A stretch of 64,000 bases of DNA from Rathayibacter sp. SW19 (GCF_030866825.1 NZ_CP133020.1:4464001-4528000); one strand, 5' to 3'. Shown: positions 50,595 through 58,648, numbered from the stretch's first letter. Notes: generated by a model not told the origin, from the letters alone. Numbers and translations are program-made.

Positions 50595-51005
50595 ATGACT
50601 CCGAGCCACCCGAAGGAACGAGAACTCGACCACGACGCTGCGGTCGACGCGGCCGTCGACGCGGCACTGCGAGCGTTGGCGGACACCAACCGGCGCGCGA
50701 TCTTGCGCGCCGTGCGTCAGCATCCGCGGGCCGTCGGCGAGATCGCGACCCAGGTCGCCCAGTCGCAACAAACCGTTTCGCACCACCTGCGTGTCTTGCG
50801 CAGCGCCGGGCTGGTCAGCGAGGAACGCGCCGGCACGCGCCACTTGTTCGTTGTTCGCAGTGACGGCCTTGCTGCCGTGCGACACTACCTCGACGACTTC
50901 TGGCCGACGCAACTCGTGGCCTTGAAGTCGGCGGTCGAAGCGCACGCGTTGGAATCGGTGCGCGACCAACTTCAGGAGCCGCCGGAGGAGAAACACCGTG
51001 GCTGA
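50595..51005 (+). CDS. ArsR-family regulator
   Basis: A 136-residue winged-helix protein: AALRALADTNRRAILRAVRQHPRAVGEIATQVAQSQQTVSHHLRVLRSAGLVSEERAGTRHLF is the complete ArsR/SmtB HTH, without the metal-binding Cys motif. The C-terminal helix is FWPTQLVALKSAV. It overlaps the SRPBCC gene by 8 bp, a pair very often found together, where the regulator controls the SRPBCC gene. An upstream ATG at 50547 is rejected because it adds a non-homologous stretch. Confidence 0.9.
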   Translation: MTPSHPKERELDHDAAVDAAVDAALRALADTNRRAILRAVRQHPRAVGEIATQVAQSQQTVSHHLRVLRSAGLVSEERAGTRHLFVVRSDGLAAVRHYLDDFWPTQLVALKSAVEAHALESVRDQLQEPPEEKHRG

Positions 51006-51438
51006 ATTCCGAACGTCGATCGACATCGATGCGACTCCGGAGACCGTCTTCGCGTACCTCGTCACGCCAGACGGCATGCTGACCTGGATGGGCGAACGCG
51101 CCGTTCTCGACGCGCAGCCGGACGGCCGGTTCGAAGTCGACATCGCCGGCTACCCGATCCGCGGCCGGTATCTCGAGGTCGAGCCGCCGCACCGGGTGAC
51201 CGTCAGCTGGGGCATCGCCGGCAGCGACGACTTGCCCCCCGGATGCTCGCGGGTCACCTTCGCGCTCACCGCGATCGCTTCGGGAACGCGAGTAGATCTG
51301 CTGCACACCGACCTGCCCGAGCAGCGCGCCGCCGGCCATGCCGTCGGCTGGCACCACTTTCTCGACCGGCTCGCGCTGGCGGCCTCCGGCCAGCCGGTAG
51401 GAGTGGATAGCTGGACGCCGCAGCACTCGGAGACGTAG
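50998..51438 (+). CDS. SRPBCC (AHSA1-type) protein
   Basis: A 146-residue START-like protein: EFRTSIDIDATPETVFAYLVTPDGMLTWMGE, the FEVDIAGYPIRGRYLEVEPPHRVTVSWG strand pair, SRVTFALTAIASGTRVDLLHTDLP and the long C-terminal helix HAVGWHHFLDRLALAA. It binds a hydrophobic ligand in its cavity; the ligand is unknown. The GTG start lies inside the end of the ArsR gene and GCCGGAGGAG precedes it. Confidence 0.9.
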   Translation: MAEFRTSIDIDATPETVFAYLVTPDGMLTWMGERAVLDAQPDGRFEVDIAGYPIRGRYLEVEPPHRVTVSWGIAGSDDLPPGCSRVTFALTAIASGTRVDLLHTDLPEQRAAGHAVGWHHFLDRLALAASGQPVGVDSWTPQHSET

Positions 51439-51447
51439 CCTCGAAGT

Positions 51448-51831
51448 ATGGGCAAGACAATCGACATGGAATCGCTGGCCGACACGGCTGCAGGCTACGG
51501 ATTCGCCTATCTGATCACGGTCGGTGACAACGCTCAGATTCATACGTCCGCGGTGAACCCGGTCATCGGCGACTCCGCCGTCATGATCCCCGGCACCAGC
51601 GCGCATTCACGAACCAACGCAGGCCAGAATCCGAACATCTCACTGGTTTGGCCGCCAGCCGTGGACGGCGGATACTCGCTGATCGTCGATGGCGAAGCCC
51701 ACGCCTCCGGTGACGCAAGCGACGGTGCCCTGCAGATCACGCCGTCTCGCGCGGTGTTGCACCGCCCGGCGCCGAGGCCAGGGCCGGCATCCGCCGACAG
51801 CACATGCCGGTCGGACTGCGTCGAACTCTGA
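51448..51831 (+). CDS. Pyridoxamine-5'-phosphate oxidase-like protein, C-terminus odd
   Basis: A 127-residue split-barrel flavin-reductase-like protein. The part FAYLITVGDNAQIHTSAVNPVIGDSAVMIPGTSAHSRTNAGQNPNISLVWPP is a PNPOx-type fold with the flavin-binding HTS and R-N residues, followed by YSLIVDGEAHASGD. After ITPSRAVLHRPAP, where the family would end, the text becomes Pro/Ser-rich and includes two Cys, so the last 20 residues may come from a late frameshift. It follows the SRPBCC gene by 9 bp. Function unknown. Confidence 0.75.
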   Translation: MGKTIDMESLADTAAGYGFAYLITVGDNAQIHTSAVNPVIGDSAVMIPGTSAHSRTNAGQNPNISLVWPPAVDGGYSLIVDGEAHASGDASDGALQITPSRAVLHRPAPRPGPASADSTCRSDCVEL

Positions 51832-51987
51832 GTGGCAGGGCCGCTGCGGCGGCTCGACTGCACCTCGCCCTGCGTTTCTGGTGCGGCCCGGCGGCCCTGT
51901 GCGCCACTTCCGGTGACGTGCGCCGGTTGAACTGGCGCACGGCGGACGAAGTGGCGCGACGCACACGCGTTTACAGAGCACAAGCGC

Positions 51988-53634
51988 TCACAGCTCCGGC
52001 GGCGCACCCTTGAGTTCTATGCTGATCTGATCGGCATCGAGATTGACCAATGCCCCGTTCAGAGTCTCCGCCGTGAACGCGCCGTCGTCGCGGGCGTCAA
52101 GCAGCGCGGTACGCTGCGCTGCGATCACGGCCAGGTCCAGTTTCTTTGCTGCCGCGTGAGCCTCGTCCTCCGACATGTCGCCAGCCTCGGCCCTCACATC
52201 GTGGTCGATTTCGGCCAGCAGCGTGAGAATGCGCCGCCGCTCCTCATTGTTCAGGTCGTCCCTCACCGGTACTGGTCTGATCCAGGCGACGAACGCACGG
52301 AGCGTGCCGCCCTGCAGCAGGAGCGACCCCGCTGCAACGATGAACGCGATCAAGACTAGAAGGGACCGGTTCGGCGTCTCGGCGGGCAGCGTTTGCGCCG
52401 CAGCAACCGTGACCGCACCGCGCATCCCCGCCCAGACCAGGATGCCGCCGTCTCGCCACCCGAGCGGAGCCGCCAACAGAAACTCGATGTCGGCAATCGT
52501 GCGGCGCGTGCGGCTCTTGACCCGCTCGATGCGTTCAGGATTGGGCGTCGGGCGGCCAGGTAGCGGCGCGGTGAAAGCCGATTTGCCGCCCTCGAGCCTC
52601 TGCTGCATGACATCCAGCCTGGGTTTGACCCGTTCGGCTCTACGTGCGCGACGGCGAAGTCCGACAAGGAGCGGGCTCACGTACGCGGCTCGCACGAGCA
52701 GAATCAGCAAGAGGGCGGCTGCTGCGACAGCAAGGGCGAGCCCGAGGCCGCTGTGTGCCTCCTGCACATCGACGACGATGCCGAACAGTTCGAGCCCCAT
52801 GATCAGAAAGACAGCACCCTCGAGTACCAACTCGATGACGTGCCAGTTCTGGCTGTCCGACAACCGGTGTTGAGGCGACAGTCGGCGCGCCGCGCCGTGC
52901 CCGGTGATGAGACCGGCGACCACTGCGGCAACCAGACCGGATGCGCCGAGCAACTCGGCAGGGATCGAGGCCAGGAACGGCACCGTGAAGGAGATCACCG
53001 TATTGACCGTCGAATCGGTGACCTTCGAACGCACCCACAGATTGACGTGGCCGACGATGAAGCCGAACACCACCGCAACGGCCACCGCGTACGCGAAGGT
53101 GCCGAGCACGCCCCAGAACGACACCGCGGCGGCCGTGCCTGCGATCGCCGTGCGCAATAGAACGAGAGCGGTTGCGTCATTGAGCAGGCTCTCGCCCTCA
53201 AGCACAGAGACGACGCGGCCGGAAACGCCGACCTTCTTCACGATCGAAGTGGCGACGGCATCCGTCGGGCTGACGATCGCGCCGAGCGCAATTCCCCACC
53301 AGAAACCGAGCCCAGGGATCATCCAGGCGAAAAACACGCCGATCACGAGCGAGGAGAGCACGACGAGCGCGACAGAAAGGCCGCCGATCGCTGTGAACTC
53401 ACGACGGAAATTCATCGTCGGCATCGACACCGATGCGGAGTACAAGAGCGGCGGAAGCACACCCGCGAGGATCCATTCCGGATCGACCTCGACCGCCGGA
53501 ATGAAGGGCAGAAAGCTGACCCCGATACCGACGACCACCAAGATCAGTGGCGCCGCGATGCGCATGCGCGGAGCGAAGGCTGCGGCAGCGGCGACGGCCA
53601 GCAGCCCGACCACTGCCACGATCAGGAAGCTCAT
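51988..53634 (-). CDS. Na+/H+ antiporter (CPA1 family)
   Basis: A 548-residue cation:proton antiporter. About 12 membrane helices come first, with GAIVSPTDAVATSIVKKV (the Asp of the transport site) and LEGESLLNDATALVL (the Asn-Asp pair of the unwound helix), then a cytoplasmic linker with basic residues, GMRGAVTVAAAQTLP, and a C-terminal soluble helical tail of about 90 residues. The ATG at 53634 has GAGGAAACC upstream. It expels Na+ or K+ in exchange for protons at the cell membrane. Confidence 0.93.
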   Translation of the reverse strand: MSFLIVAVVGLLAVAAAAAFAPRMRIAAPLILVVVGIGVSFLPFIPAVEVDPEWILAGVLPPLLYSASVSMPTMNFRREFTAIGGLSVALVVLSSLVIGVFFAWMIPGLGFWWGIALGAIVSPTDAVATSIVKKVGVSGRVVSVLEGESLLNDATALVLLRTAIAGTAAAVSFWGVLGTFAYAVAVAVVFGFIVGHVNLWVRSKVTDSTVNTVISFTVPFLASIPAELLGASGLVAAVVAGLITGHGAARRLSPQHRLSDSQNWHVIELVLEGAVFLIMGLELFGIVVDVQEAHSGLGLALAVAAAALLLILLVRAAYVSPLLVGLRRRARRAERVKPRLDVMQQRLEGGKSAFTAPLPGRPTPNPERIERVKSRTRRTIADIEFLLAAPLGWRDGGILVWAGMRGAVTVAAAQTLPAETPNRSLLVLIAFIVAAGSLLLQGGTLRAFVAWIRPVPVRDDLNNEERRRILTLLAEIDHDVRAEAGDMSEDEAHAAAKKLDLAVIAAQRTALLDARDDGAFTAETLNGALVNLDADQISIELKGAPPEL

Positions 53635-53766
53635 TTTCGGTTTCCTCCTCTGCGCGTAGCCGGAGTCATTCAGCGCTCCTGCGCACCGCCGACGAAGCCA
53701 GAGAGCGGCAGACTTCCAATGTAGTGTGTCGCCCCGCGCAGCACCGGTCGCCCCGCACGCACGCGT

Positions 53767-54777
53767 GTGGGCATAGCCTGGGGGCATGAACAAGACGGTC
53801 GCAACCCAGACCATCGCGGCTCTGCCACGATAGGGCGGGCCGGCAGCAGGCTGCCACTCAACTATTTCGCTATTCCGTTCGGCCTGAGCGGCATCGCGGG
53901 CACCTGGACGCTTGCAACTCCTGCTCTCGGCGTGCCATCCGGCATCGGCCTCGCGCTTTGGGCAATCGCCGCGTTCGCGTGGCTCAGTGTTCTGGGCACA
54001 TATGCCTGGTGCGGTATGCGCGCCGGCGGTTCCCTATTGGCCGACCTGCGGCATCCGTTTCTCGGTCCGTTCGGCTCGCTCGCGCCCGTCGTCGCCATCT
54101 TGCTCGGCGGCGCCATGGCGCAGCTCTGGCCGCTCGGTGCCGGCATCCTCGTCGGTGTCGGCGTCATCGCAATCGGGGTTCTCAGCGCCTGGTTGCTGGC
54201 CGAGTGGATGACCGGCTCCGTGGACGCACACGTGTTTCACCCGGGAAACTTTCTGACGATTCTCGCTGGCGGGCTCATCGGCGCCATCGGGCTGGCCCAG
54301 GTCGGCGCGCGCACCTTCGCCCTCATCGCCTTCTGCATCGGGATCTTCTTCTGGGCGGTGCTGGCCGCAGTCGTTCTCGCCCGGCTGGTCGCGATGGCTA
54401 GGCTGCCCGCCGGATTGATCCCCACACTCGCCATCTTCTCGGTGCCGCCGAGCGTGGCGGGCATTGCGTGGTTCGCCATCAACGGCGAGCACATCGACTG
54501 GATTCAGCAGACCCTGCTCGGACTGATGCTGTTCCTGCTGCTCAGTCAAGTCTTCCTGGTGCGCAGCTATGCTCGGGTGCCGTTCGGAATCGGCTACTGG
54601 TCGTTCACGTTCACCGCGGCGGCACCCGCGACCTACGGAATCCACTGGCTGTGGCTGACGCAGCCGACCGGATCGGCCGCGTGGAGCTGGCTGATCCTCG
54701 GCGCCGTGACACTGTGGATCGGCTGGATCGCGATCCGCTCCGGCGCCCGCGCAGCGCGAAGTCTTACACATCGCTAA
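53767..54777 (+). CDS. TDT-family transporter (TehA/SLAC1-like), start uncertain
   Basis: About 315-336 residues with ten membrane helices. RLPLNYFAIPFGLSGIAGTW is the typical first helix of tellurite-resistance/dicarboxylate transporters, and LNYFAIPFG holds the conserved Phe region. The only in-frame start before this helix is a GTG at 53767, with no RBS. A better-looking ATG at 53786 gives MNKTVATQTIAALPR in the wrong frame and stops at 53831-53833, as if one or two bases were inserted or lost near 53830. The gene may therefore be slightly damaged, or the GTG may be used. The substrate is an anion or dicarboxylate, undetermined. Confidence 0.75.
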   Translation: MGIAWGHEQDGRNPDHRGSATIGRAGSRLPLNYFAIPFGLSGIAGTWTLATPALGVPSGIGLALWAIAAFAWLSVLGTYAWCGMRAGGSLLADLRHPFLGPFGSLAPVVAILLGGAMAQLWPLGAGILVGVGVIAIGVLSAWLLAEWMTGSVDAHVFHPGNFLTILAGGLIGAIGLAQVGARTFALIAFCIGIFFWAVLAAVVLARLVAMARLPAGLIPTLAIFSVPPSVAGIAWFAINGEHIDWIQQTLLGLMLFLLLSQVFLVRSYARVPFGIGYWSFTFTAAAPATYGIHWLWLTQPTGSAAWSWLILGAVTLWIGWIAIRSGARAARSLTHR

Positions 54778-54822
54778 TTAGCGTTGTTAACGACTTGACT
54801 GAAATGGGTTTAAACTGGACCC
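54772..54822 (+). promoter_or_regulatory. MarR promoter and dyad
   Basis: The perfect palindrome CGCTAATTAGCG (54772-54783) overlaps the stop codon of the transporter gene. Downstream, TTAACG (54787-54792), 18 bp and TAAACT (54811-54816) form a promoter with a start point near the ATG at 54823, so the MarR message is probably leaderless. GTTAAC at 54786-54791 is a second small palindrome. The dyads are candidates for MarR autoregulation. Confidence 0.5.
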
Positions 54823-55290
54823 ATGCCGACTCCCCAACTCACCACTGCGGACGCGCGGGCGACAGGTCACACGCCCGGCGGCTTATCCGTCGACCTGCGC
54901 ACAGCCGTGCTGCAACTGGCCCGGCGCATCCGTCAAGAGCGAGGCGATCAGGCGATCACGATCGCCGAAAACTCTGCACTCGCTGCCCTCGCTCGCCACG
55001 GCTCGATGACGCCGCGCCGATTGGCCGATCATGAGCAGATCAGCCCTCCCGCGATGACTCGCACCCTGACGAACCTCGCAGCGAAGGGGTATGTCACCAA
55101 GACCGATGATCCGTCCGACGGCCGCCAGGTCCTGATCGAACTGAGCCAATCCGGGGCTGCCCTGGTGAACGAGACCCGCCACCGTCGAAGTGCGTGGCTC
55201 TCCCGTCGGTTGGCGAAGTTGACGCCTGAGGAACGAGCCGTTCTCGCGGAGGCGGCTCGCATCATGGCGAAGGTGAATTCCGCACAATGA
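54823..55290 (+). CDS. MarR-family regulator
   Basis: A 155-residue MarR protein: LRTAVLQLARRIRQE, HTH ALAALARHGSMTPRRLADHEQISPPAMTRTLTNLAAKGYV, wing DPSDGRQVLIELSQSG and C-terminal helices RSAWLSRRLAKLTPEERAVLAEA. The ATG fits the leaderless promoter. It lies 28 bp before an MFS exporter gene on the same strand, so the two probably form an operon that the MarR protein represses until a drug-like ligand binds. Confidence 0.92.
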   Translation: MPTPQLTTADARATGHTPGGLSVDLRTAVLQLARRIRQERGDQAITIAENSALAALARHGSMTPRRLADHEQISPPAMTRTLTNLAAKGYVTKTDDPSDGRQVLIELSQSGAALVNETRHRRSAWLSRRLAKLTPEERAVLAEAARIMAKVNSAQ

Positions 55291-55318
55291 TCCGAGTTAC
55301 ACCGATCCGAGCAAAACA

Positions 55319-56647
55319 GTGAAGTACACGTTCCGATCGCTTCGCTTCTTCAACTACCGGGTCTGGGCGATGGGCGCGATCGTCTCCAACACCGGCACCT
55401 GGATGCAGCGCGTCGCCCAGGACTGGCTTGTGCTCACCGTGCTCACCGCCAACTCGTCGATCGCGCTCGGCATCACAACCGGGCTGCAATTCGGCCCGAT
55501 CCTCGTGCTCGCGCCGTTGGCGGGGGTGATCTCCGACCGCTACAACAAGCGGATCGTGCTGATGATCACCCAGACTTCCGCCGGGGCCATCGGCCTCGCC
55601 ATGGGAGTGCTCGTGCTCAGCGGCCACGCGCAATTGTGGCAGATCTACCTGCTCGCCCTGCTCTCCGGCGTGGTAGCAGCGATCGATTCGCCCGCACGGC
55701 AAACGTTCGTCACCGAGATGGTTCCGCTGAAAGATCTGCCGAACGCGGTCGGACTCAACAGCGCATCGTTCAACACGGCGCGTTTGATCGGTCCCGCCTT
55801 GGCCGGCCTGCTCATCGCCGGCGTTGGCATCGGCTGGGTTTTCGTGATCAACGCAGCAACGTTCGCGGCCGTCGTCTTCTCTCTGACCCGGATGCGTGAG
55901 GCCGACCTCGCAACCACCCCAGCCCCCAAGCGGGGCAAGGGCGCGATGCGCGCCGGCATGCGCTACGTGCGCAAGCGGTCGGACATCATCCTGCTGTTGG
56001 TCGTGGTTGGGCTGGTCGGGGCGTTCGGCATGAATTTCCAGATGACGACAGCAATCATCGCGCGTCTGGTCTTCCACAAGGACGCCGCAGAATACGGCCT
56101 GCTCGGCTCGATCATGGCCGTGGGGTCGCTTGCGGGGGCGCTGCTGGCGGCGCGCCGCGAGCATCCGGGAACCAGGTTGGTGCTCGGGTCGACGCTCGTC
56201 TTCGGGGTCGTCGCTTCAGTCGCCGCCCTGATGCCGACCTACTGGGCGTTCGCGATCGCCTTGATACCGGTAGGGCTCAGCGCGCTGACGTTGTTGACCG
56301 CCGCGAACGCGACCGTGCAGATGACCGTCGAACCGGCCATGCGCGGGCGGGTGATGGCCCTTTACATGGCGATCTTCATGGGCACGACCCCGATCGGCGC
56401 CCCGATCATCGGCTGGATCGGTGAGGCGTGGGGGCCGCGCTGGACGATCTTGTTCGGTGGCCTTGTCGCACTGGCGACAGGGATCGGCGCGATCCTGTTC
56501 ATCATGTGGGCGCGCAAGCTGCGGGTCGGTTACAGCGCAGAGTCACCCTTGCGGTTCGGGTTGGTTCCCACCCGCGCCGGGTTGCGTCAGCACGCCGTCG
56601 AGACGCTCACCGCGCAGCAGGCGCAAGACGACGCGGCCGGCGCATAG
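55319..56647 (+). CDS. MFS transporter (DHA3/EntS-like)
   Basis: A 442-residue major facilitator protein of the MFS_3 group: FRSLRFFNYRVWAMGAIVSNTGTWMQRVAQDWLVL, then GVISDRYNKRIVL (motif A), SPARQTFVTEMVPLKDLPNAVGLNSASFNTARLIGPALAG and the late GRVMALYMAIFMGTTPIGAPIIG. It has twelve helices and a polar C-terminal tail. The GTG at 55319 follows the MarR stop by 28 bp. It is a likely drug or siderophore exporter under MarR control. Confidence 0.93.
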   Translation: MKYTFRSLRFFNYRVWAMGAIVSNTGTWMQRVAQDWLVLTVLTANSSIALGITTGLQFGPILVLAPLAGVISDRYNKRIVLMITQTSAGAIGLAMGVLVLSGHAQLWQIYLLALLSGVVAAIDSPARQTFVTEMVPLKDLPNAVGLNSASFNTARLIGPALAGLLIAGVGIGWVFVINAATFAAVVFSLTRMREADLATTPAPKRGKGAMRAGMRYVRKRSDIILLLVVVGLVGAFGMNFQMTTAIIARLVFHKDAAEYGLLGSIMAVGSLAGALLAARREHPGTRLVLGSTLVFGVVASVAALMPTYWAFAIALIPVGLSALTLLTAANATVQMTVEPAMRGRVMALYMAIFMGTTPIGAPIIGWIGEAWGPRWTILFGGLVALATGIGAILFIMWARKLRVGYSAESPLRFGLVPTRAGLRQHAVETLTAQQAQDDAAGA

Positions 56648-56696
56648 TCGACCCGCATCATGAAATTCGCGGACGATTTCGGCCCGGCTCGCGCGC

Positions 56697-57641
56697 CTAG
56701 CCGCCGAACCAGCCCGGATTGTGGGCGTAAACAATGACGAGGAAGACGACGAGGTCGAAGAGCAGGTGCACGGTCACCACGTAGCTGAGCGAACGGGTCA
56801 TGCGAAAAATCGCGCCCTGCACGAGGGCGAACGGGATCGTCAGCAGCGGGCCCCAGCTCTGGTAACCGAGCTCCCAGAGAAACGACACGAAGATGGTTGC
56901 CTGCAACAGGTTCGCCAGCCACACTGGGAAGTGACGACACAGCAGCGTGAAGACGATGCAGACGAAGAACAGTTCGTCCCAGATACCCACCGCATTCACG
57001 CCGACGAAGAGCCGCGCGATGGCGTCGGGTTCATGCACAACTGGCCAGTTCTGATAGGCACCGGAGCTGATGAAGTAGAACGGCAGCAACACGATCGCGG
57101 CCACTACGATGACGCCGATGTAGATCCACTGGGCGCGCTTCCACGGCCACGTTCCCCGCCACGGAAAGCGAATCACGCGTTCGCGGTAAATGCGTCGGTG
57201 AATCACGAATGGCACCGCGACGGCGGCGGAGAGCACCGCTCCGAAGAGCACCATGTTGGGGTAGTCGATGTTGGCTTTGAGTGAGATTGTGCTGATGATC
57301 CCGAGGCCCACGGCGATCAGCAGCAGATCGCGAAAGAGCGACCGATCGATAAACCAGGCCAGCAGCAGCGCCAGCACGAGCACCGCGTAGCCGGCCACCG
57401 CAATCTGCACCCCAAAGAGGAGAACCGCAGATGCGGAGACCAGCACGGCAGGCAACAGGCGCCGGCTGAGGGCGGCGGGGGCCGCGGTGTTGGCACCAGC
57501 GGCGATCGGGGTGCGCACAGAATCAGCATTCCACAGACTGAGCAATCCACAGATTGGGCATTCCACAGATTGGGCATTCCACAGATTGGGCATTGAGCAG
57601 CTTCGGCGTGTAGGCGCTTTGCGCCGACGGGGGGTGAGCAT
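56697..57641 (-). CDS. CPBP-like membrane metalloprotease, variant motif
   Basis: Up to 314 residues with about eight membrane helices. The first CPBP (Rce1/Abi) motif EExxxR is replaced by WDELFFVCIVFTLL, so Asp-Glu instead of Glu-Glu and no Arg. The later motifs FLWELGYQSWG and VTVHLLFDLVVF (HxxxD) remain. Many CPBP proteins process peptides or prenylated proteins, and some give self-immunity to bacteriocins. The N-terminal 40 residues include MPNLWNAQSVECPICG, encoded by 18-bp tandem repeats, so the true start may be the GTG near 57519. It is divergent from the RiPP precursors. Confidence 0.65.
   Translation of the reverse strand: MLTPRRRKAPTRRSCSMPNLWNAQSVECPICGLLSLWNADSVRTPIAAGANTAAPAALSRRLLPAVLVSASAVLLFGVQIAVAGYAVLVLALLLAWFIDRSLFRDLLLIAVGLGIISTISLKANIDYPNMVLFGAVLSAAVAVPFVIHRRIYRERVIRFPWRGTWPWKRAQWIYIGVIVVAAIVLLPFYFISSGAYQNWPVVHEPDAIARLFVGVNAVGIWDELFFVCIVFTLLCRHFPVWLANLLQATIFVSFLWELGYQSWGPLLTIPFALVQGAIFRMTRSLSYVVTVHLLFDLVVFLVIVYAHNPGWFGG
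57527..57594. repeat. 18-bp tandem repeat near the CPBP gene start
   Basis: About four copies of an 18-bp unit (ATTCCACAGATTGGGC, with variations) lie at the 5' end of the CPBP-like gene or just upstream of it. The period is a multiple of three and the frame stays open through it. Confidence 0.9.
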
Positions 57642-57701
57642 CCGGTCGGCTCCACTCCTCTTATGGGGGGCAAGCCCGGCGCCGATTCTCGTGCCCGCAT
57701 A

Positions 57702-57794
57702 GACCTAGGTCCATTGTGGCCAGGAATCGGCCGGCGAATAGTGGGAAATACGAGGAGGCAACCGGCCTTCTCGACCACCAGGCAGGAGCTAGAT
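57702..57794 (+). promoter_or_regulatory. Conserved upstream element of RiPP precursor 1
   Basis: Starts with the palindrome GACCTAGGTC (57702-57711), then C-ATTGTG, 19 bp, TAGTGG, and later CCGGCCTTCTCG shortly before the RBS AGGAG. The same blocks in the same order and at nearly the same distance occur before precursor 2. TTGTGG and TAGTGG, 19 bp apart, may be an activator-dependent promoter; the palindrome is the likely operator. Confidence 0.7.
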
Positions 57795-58088
57795 ATGCCA
57801 GGACAAGACACACAGAACAAGGCGTTCGCCGCGATCGTCGCGCGCAGTTGGGAAGACCCGGATTTCCGCTCGAAGCTGCTCGCCGATCCGACCGCGACAT
57901 TGAACGCCAACGGATTCCACGTGCCGGCGGGCAAGAGCGTCGTGATGGTAGAAGAAGACAGCGACACGGTTGTCCACATGTCGCTGCCGCAACGGCCGAC
58001 GGAGCTGTCGGACGAGCAATTGGACGCGGTTTCCGGCGGGATATTTGTCTTCACGTGCAGCTGCTTCGCCTGGTCGGACGAGGAATGA
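57795..58088 (+). CDS. NHLP-leader RiPP precursor peptide 1
   Basis: A 97-residue precursor. The leader (residues 1-82) is nitrile-hydratase-alpha-like: NKAFAAIVARSWEDPDFRSK, LLADPTATLNANGFHVPAG, then LSDEQLDAVSGG, a double-Gly site at 81-82. The core is the 15 residues IFVFTCSCFAWSDEE, with Thr87, Cys88, Ser89, Cys90 and Ser94 available for modification. The catalytic metal-binding CSLCSC-type motif of real nitrile hydratase is absent. RBS AGGAG is present. It would be modified by enzymes not in view and cut after Gly-Gly by the C39 domain of the transporter at 59473. Confidence 0.92.
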   Translation: MPGQDTQNKAFAAIVARSWEDPDFRSKLLADPTATLNANGFHVPAGKSVVMVEEDSDTVVHMSLPQRPTELSDEQLDAVSGGIFVFTCSCFAWSDEE

Positions 58089-58203
58089 CACGCGACGCTC
58101 ACGTGACGCGTTCGCGCTAGAGCAGCGCGTTACGTGATCGACACGCCCCGATTTGCCCCGCGATTTCGGGGTTTAGACGGAGCGAACTCCGTGGGCGTGT
58201 GTG

Positions 58204-58297
58204 GACCTAGGTCTATTGTGACGGCGCATTGACTCATAGATAGTGGTATCAATGAGACGGCATCCGGCCTTCTCGCCCATTCAAGTAGGAGTGCAAC
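58204..58297 (+). promoter_or_regulatory. Conserved upstream element of RiPP precursor 2
   Basis: Palindrome GACCTAGGTC at 58204-58213, followed by T-ATTGTG, 19 bp, TAGTGG, and CCGGCCTTCTCG before the RBS TAGGAG. The palindrome-to-ATG distance is 94 bp against 93 bp for precursor 1, while the sequence between the blocks is quite different, so the blocks are kept by selection. Confidence 0.7.
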
Positions 58298-58597
58298 ATG
58301 GCAGAGCAAAACGCACAGAACAAGGCCTTCGCCGCAATCGTGGCACGCAGCTGGGGCGACGCGGCCTTCCACGCGGAGCTGCTCGCAAATCCGACCGCTA
58401 CCTTGGCCGCCAACGGCTTCCATGTACCGGACGGCAAGCAGGTCGAGGTCGTCGAGGACAGCGACACCGTCATGCACGTTCTGCTGCCAGCGCGCCCGTC
58501 GGAACTTTCCGACGAGGAACTCGACTCTGTCGCGGGCGGCTTTCCGTGCGTGAGCTACGGGTGCGACAGCGCGGGTGAGGGCGCATTCAAGCCGTAA
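58298..58597 (+). CDS. NHLP-leader RiPP precursor peptide 2
   Basis: A 99-residue paralogue of precursor 1. The leader NKAFAAIVARSWGDAAFHAE, LLANPTATLAANGFHVPDG and LSDEELDSVAGG is strongly conserved, with the double Gly at residues 80-81. The 18-residue core FPCVSYGCDSAGEGAFKP is unrelated to the core of precursor 1 and has Cys84 and Cys89 with Ser86 and Ser91. Leader conservation with core divergence is the classic sign of one maturation system serving several products. It has its own upstream element and RBS. Confidence 0.92.
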   Translation: MAEQNAQNKAFAAIVARSWGDAAFHAELLANPTATLAANGFHVPDGKQVEVVEDSDTVMHVLLPARPSELSDEELDSVAGGFPCVSYGCDSAGEGAFKP

Positions 58598-58648
58598 CCC
58601 GTCGGTCGTCGGATTCAAGGATCATATTCATCGGACAGGGGGTGAGTT

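Noticed and set aside
51832..51987. Gene between the PNPOx-like protein and the antiporter
   Set aside because: The readings are short, lack starts and RBS, and the text resembles no family; it may be a frameshifted end of the PNPOx-like gene.
57795..58597. Nitrile hydratase alpha subunits
   Set aside because: Only the leader-like helical part is present, the proteins are under 100 residues, and the metal-binding Cys motif is missing; the double Gly and neighbouring C39 transporter identify RiPP precursors.
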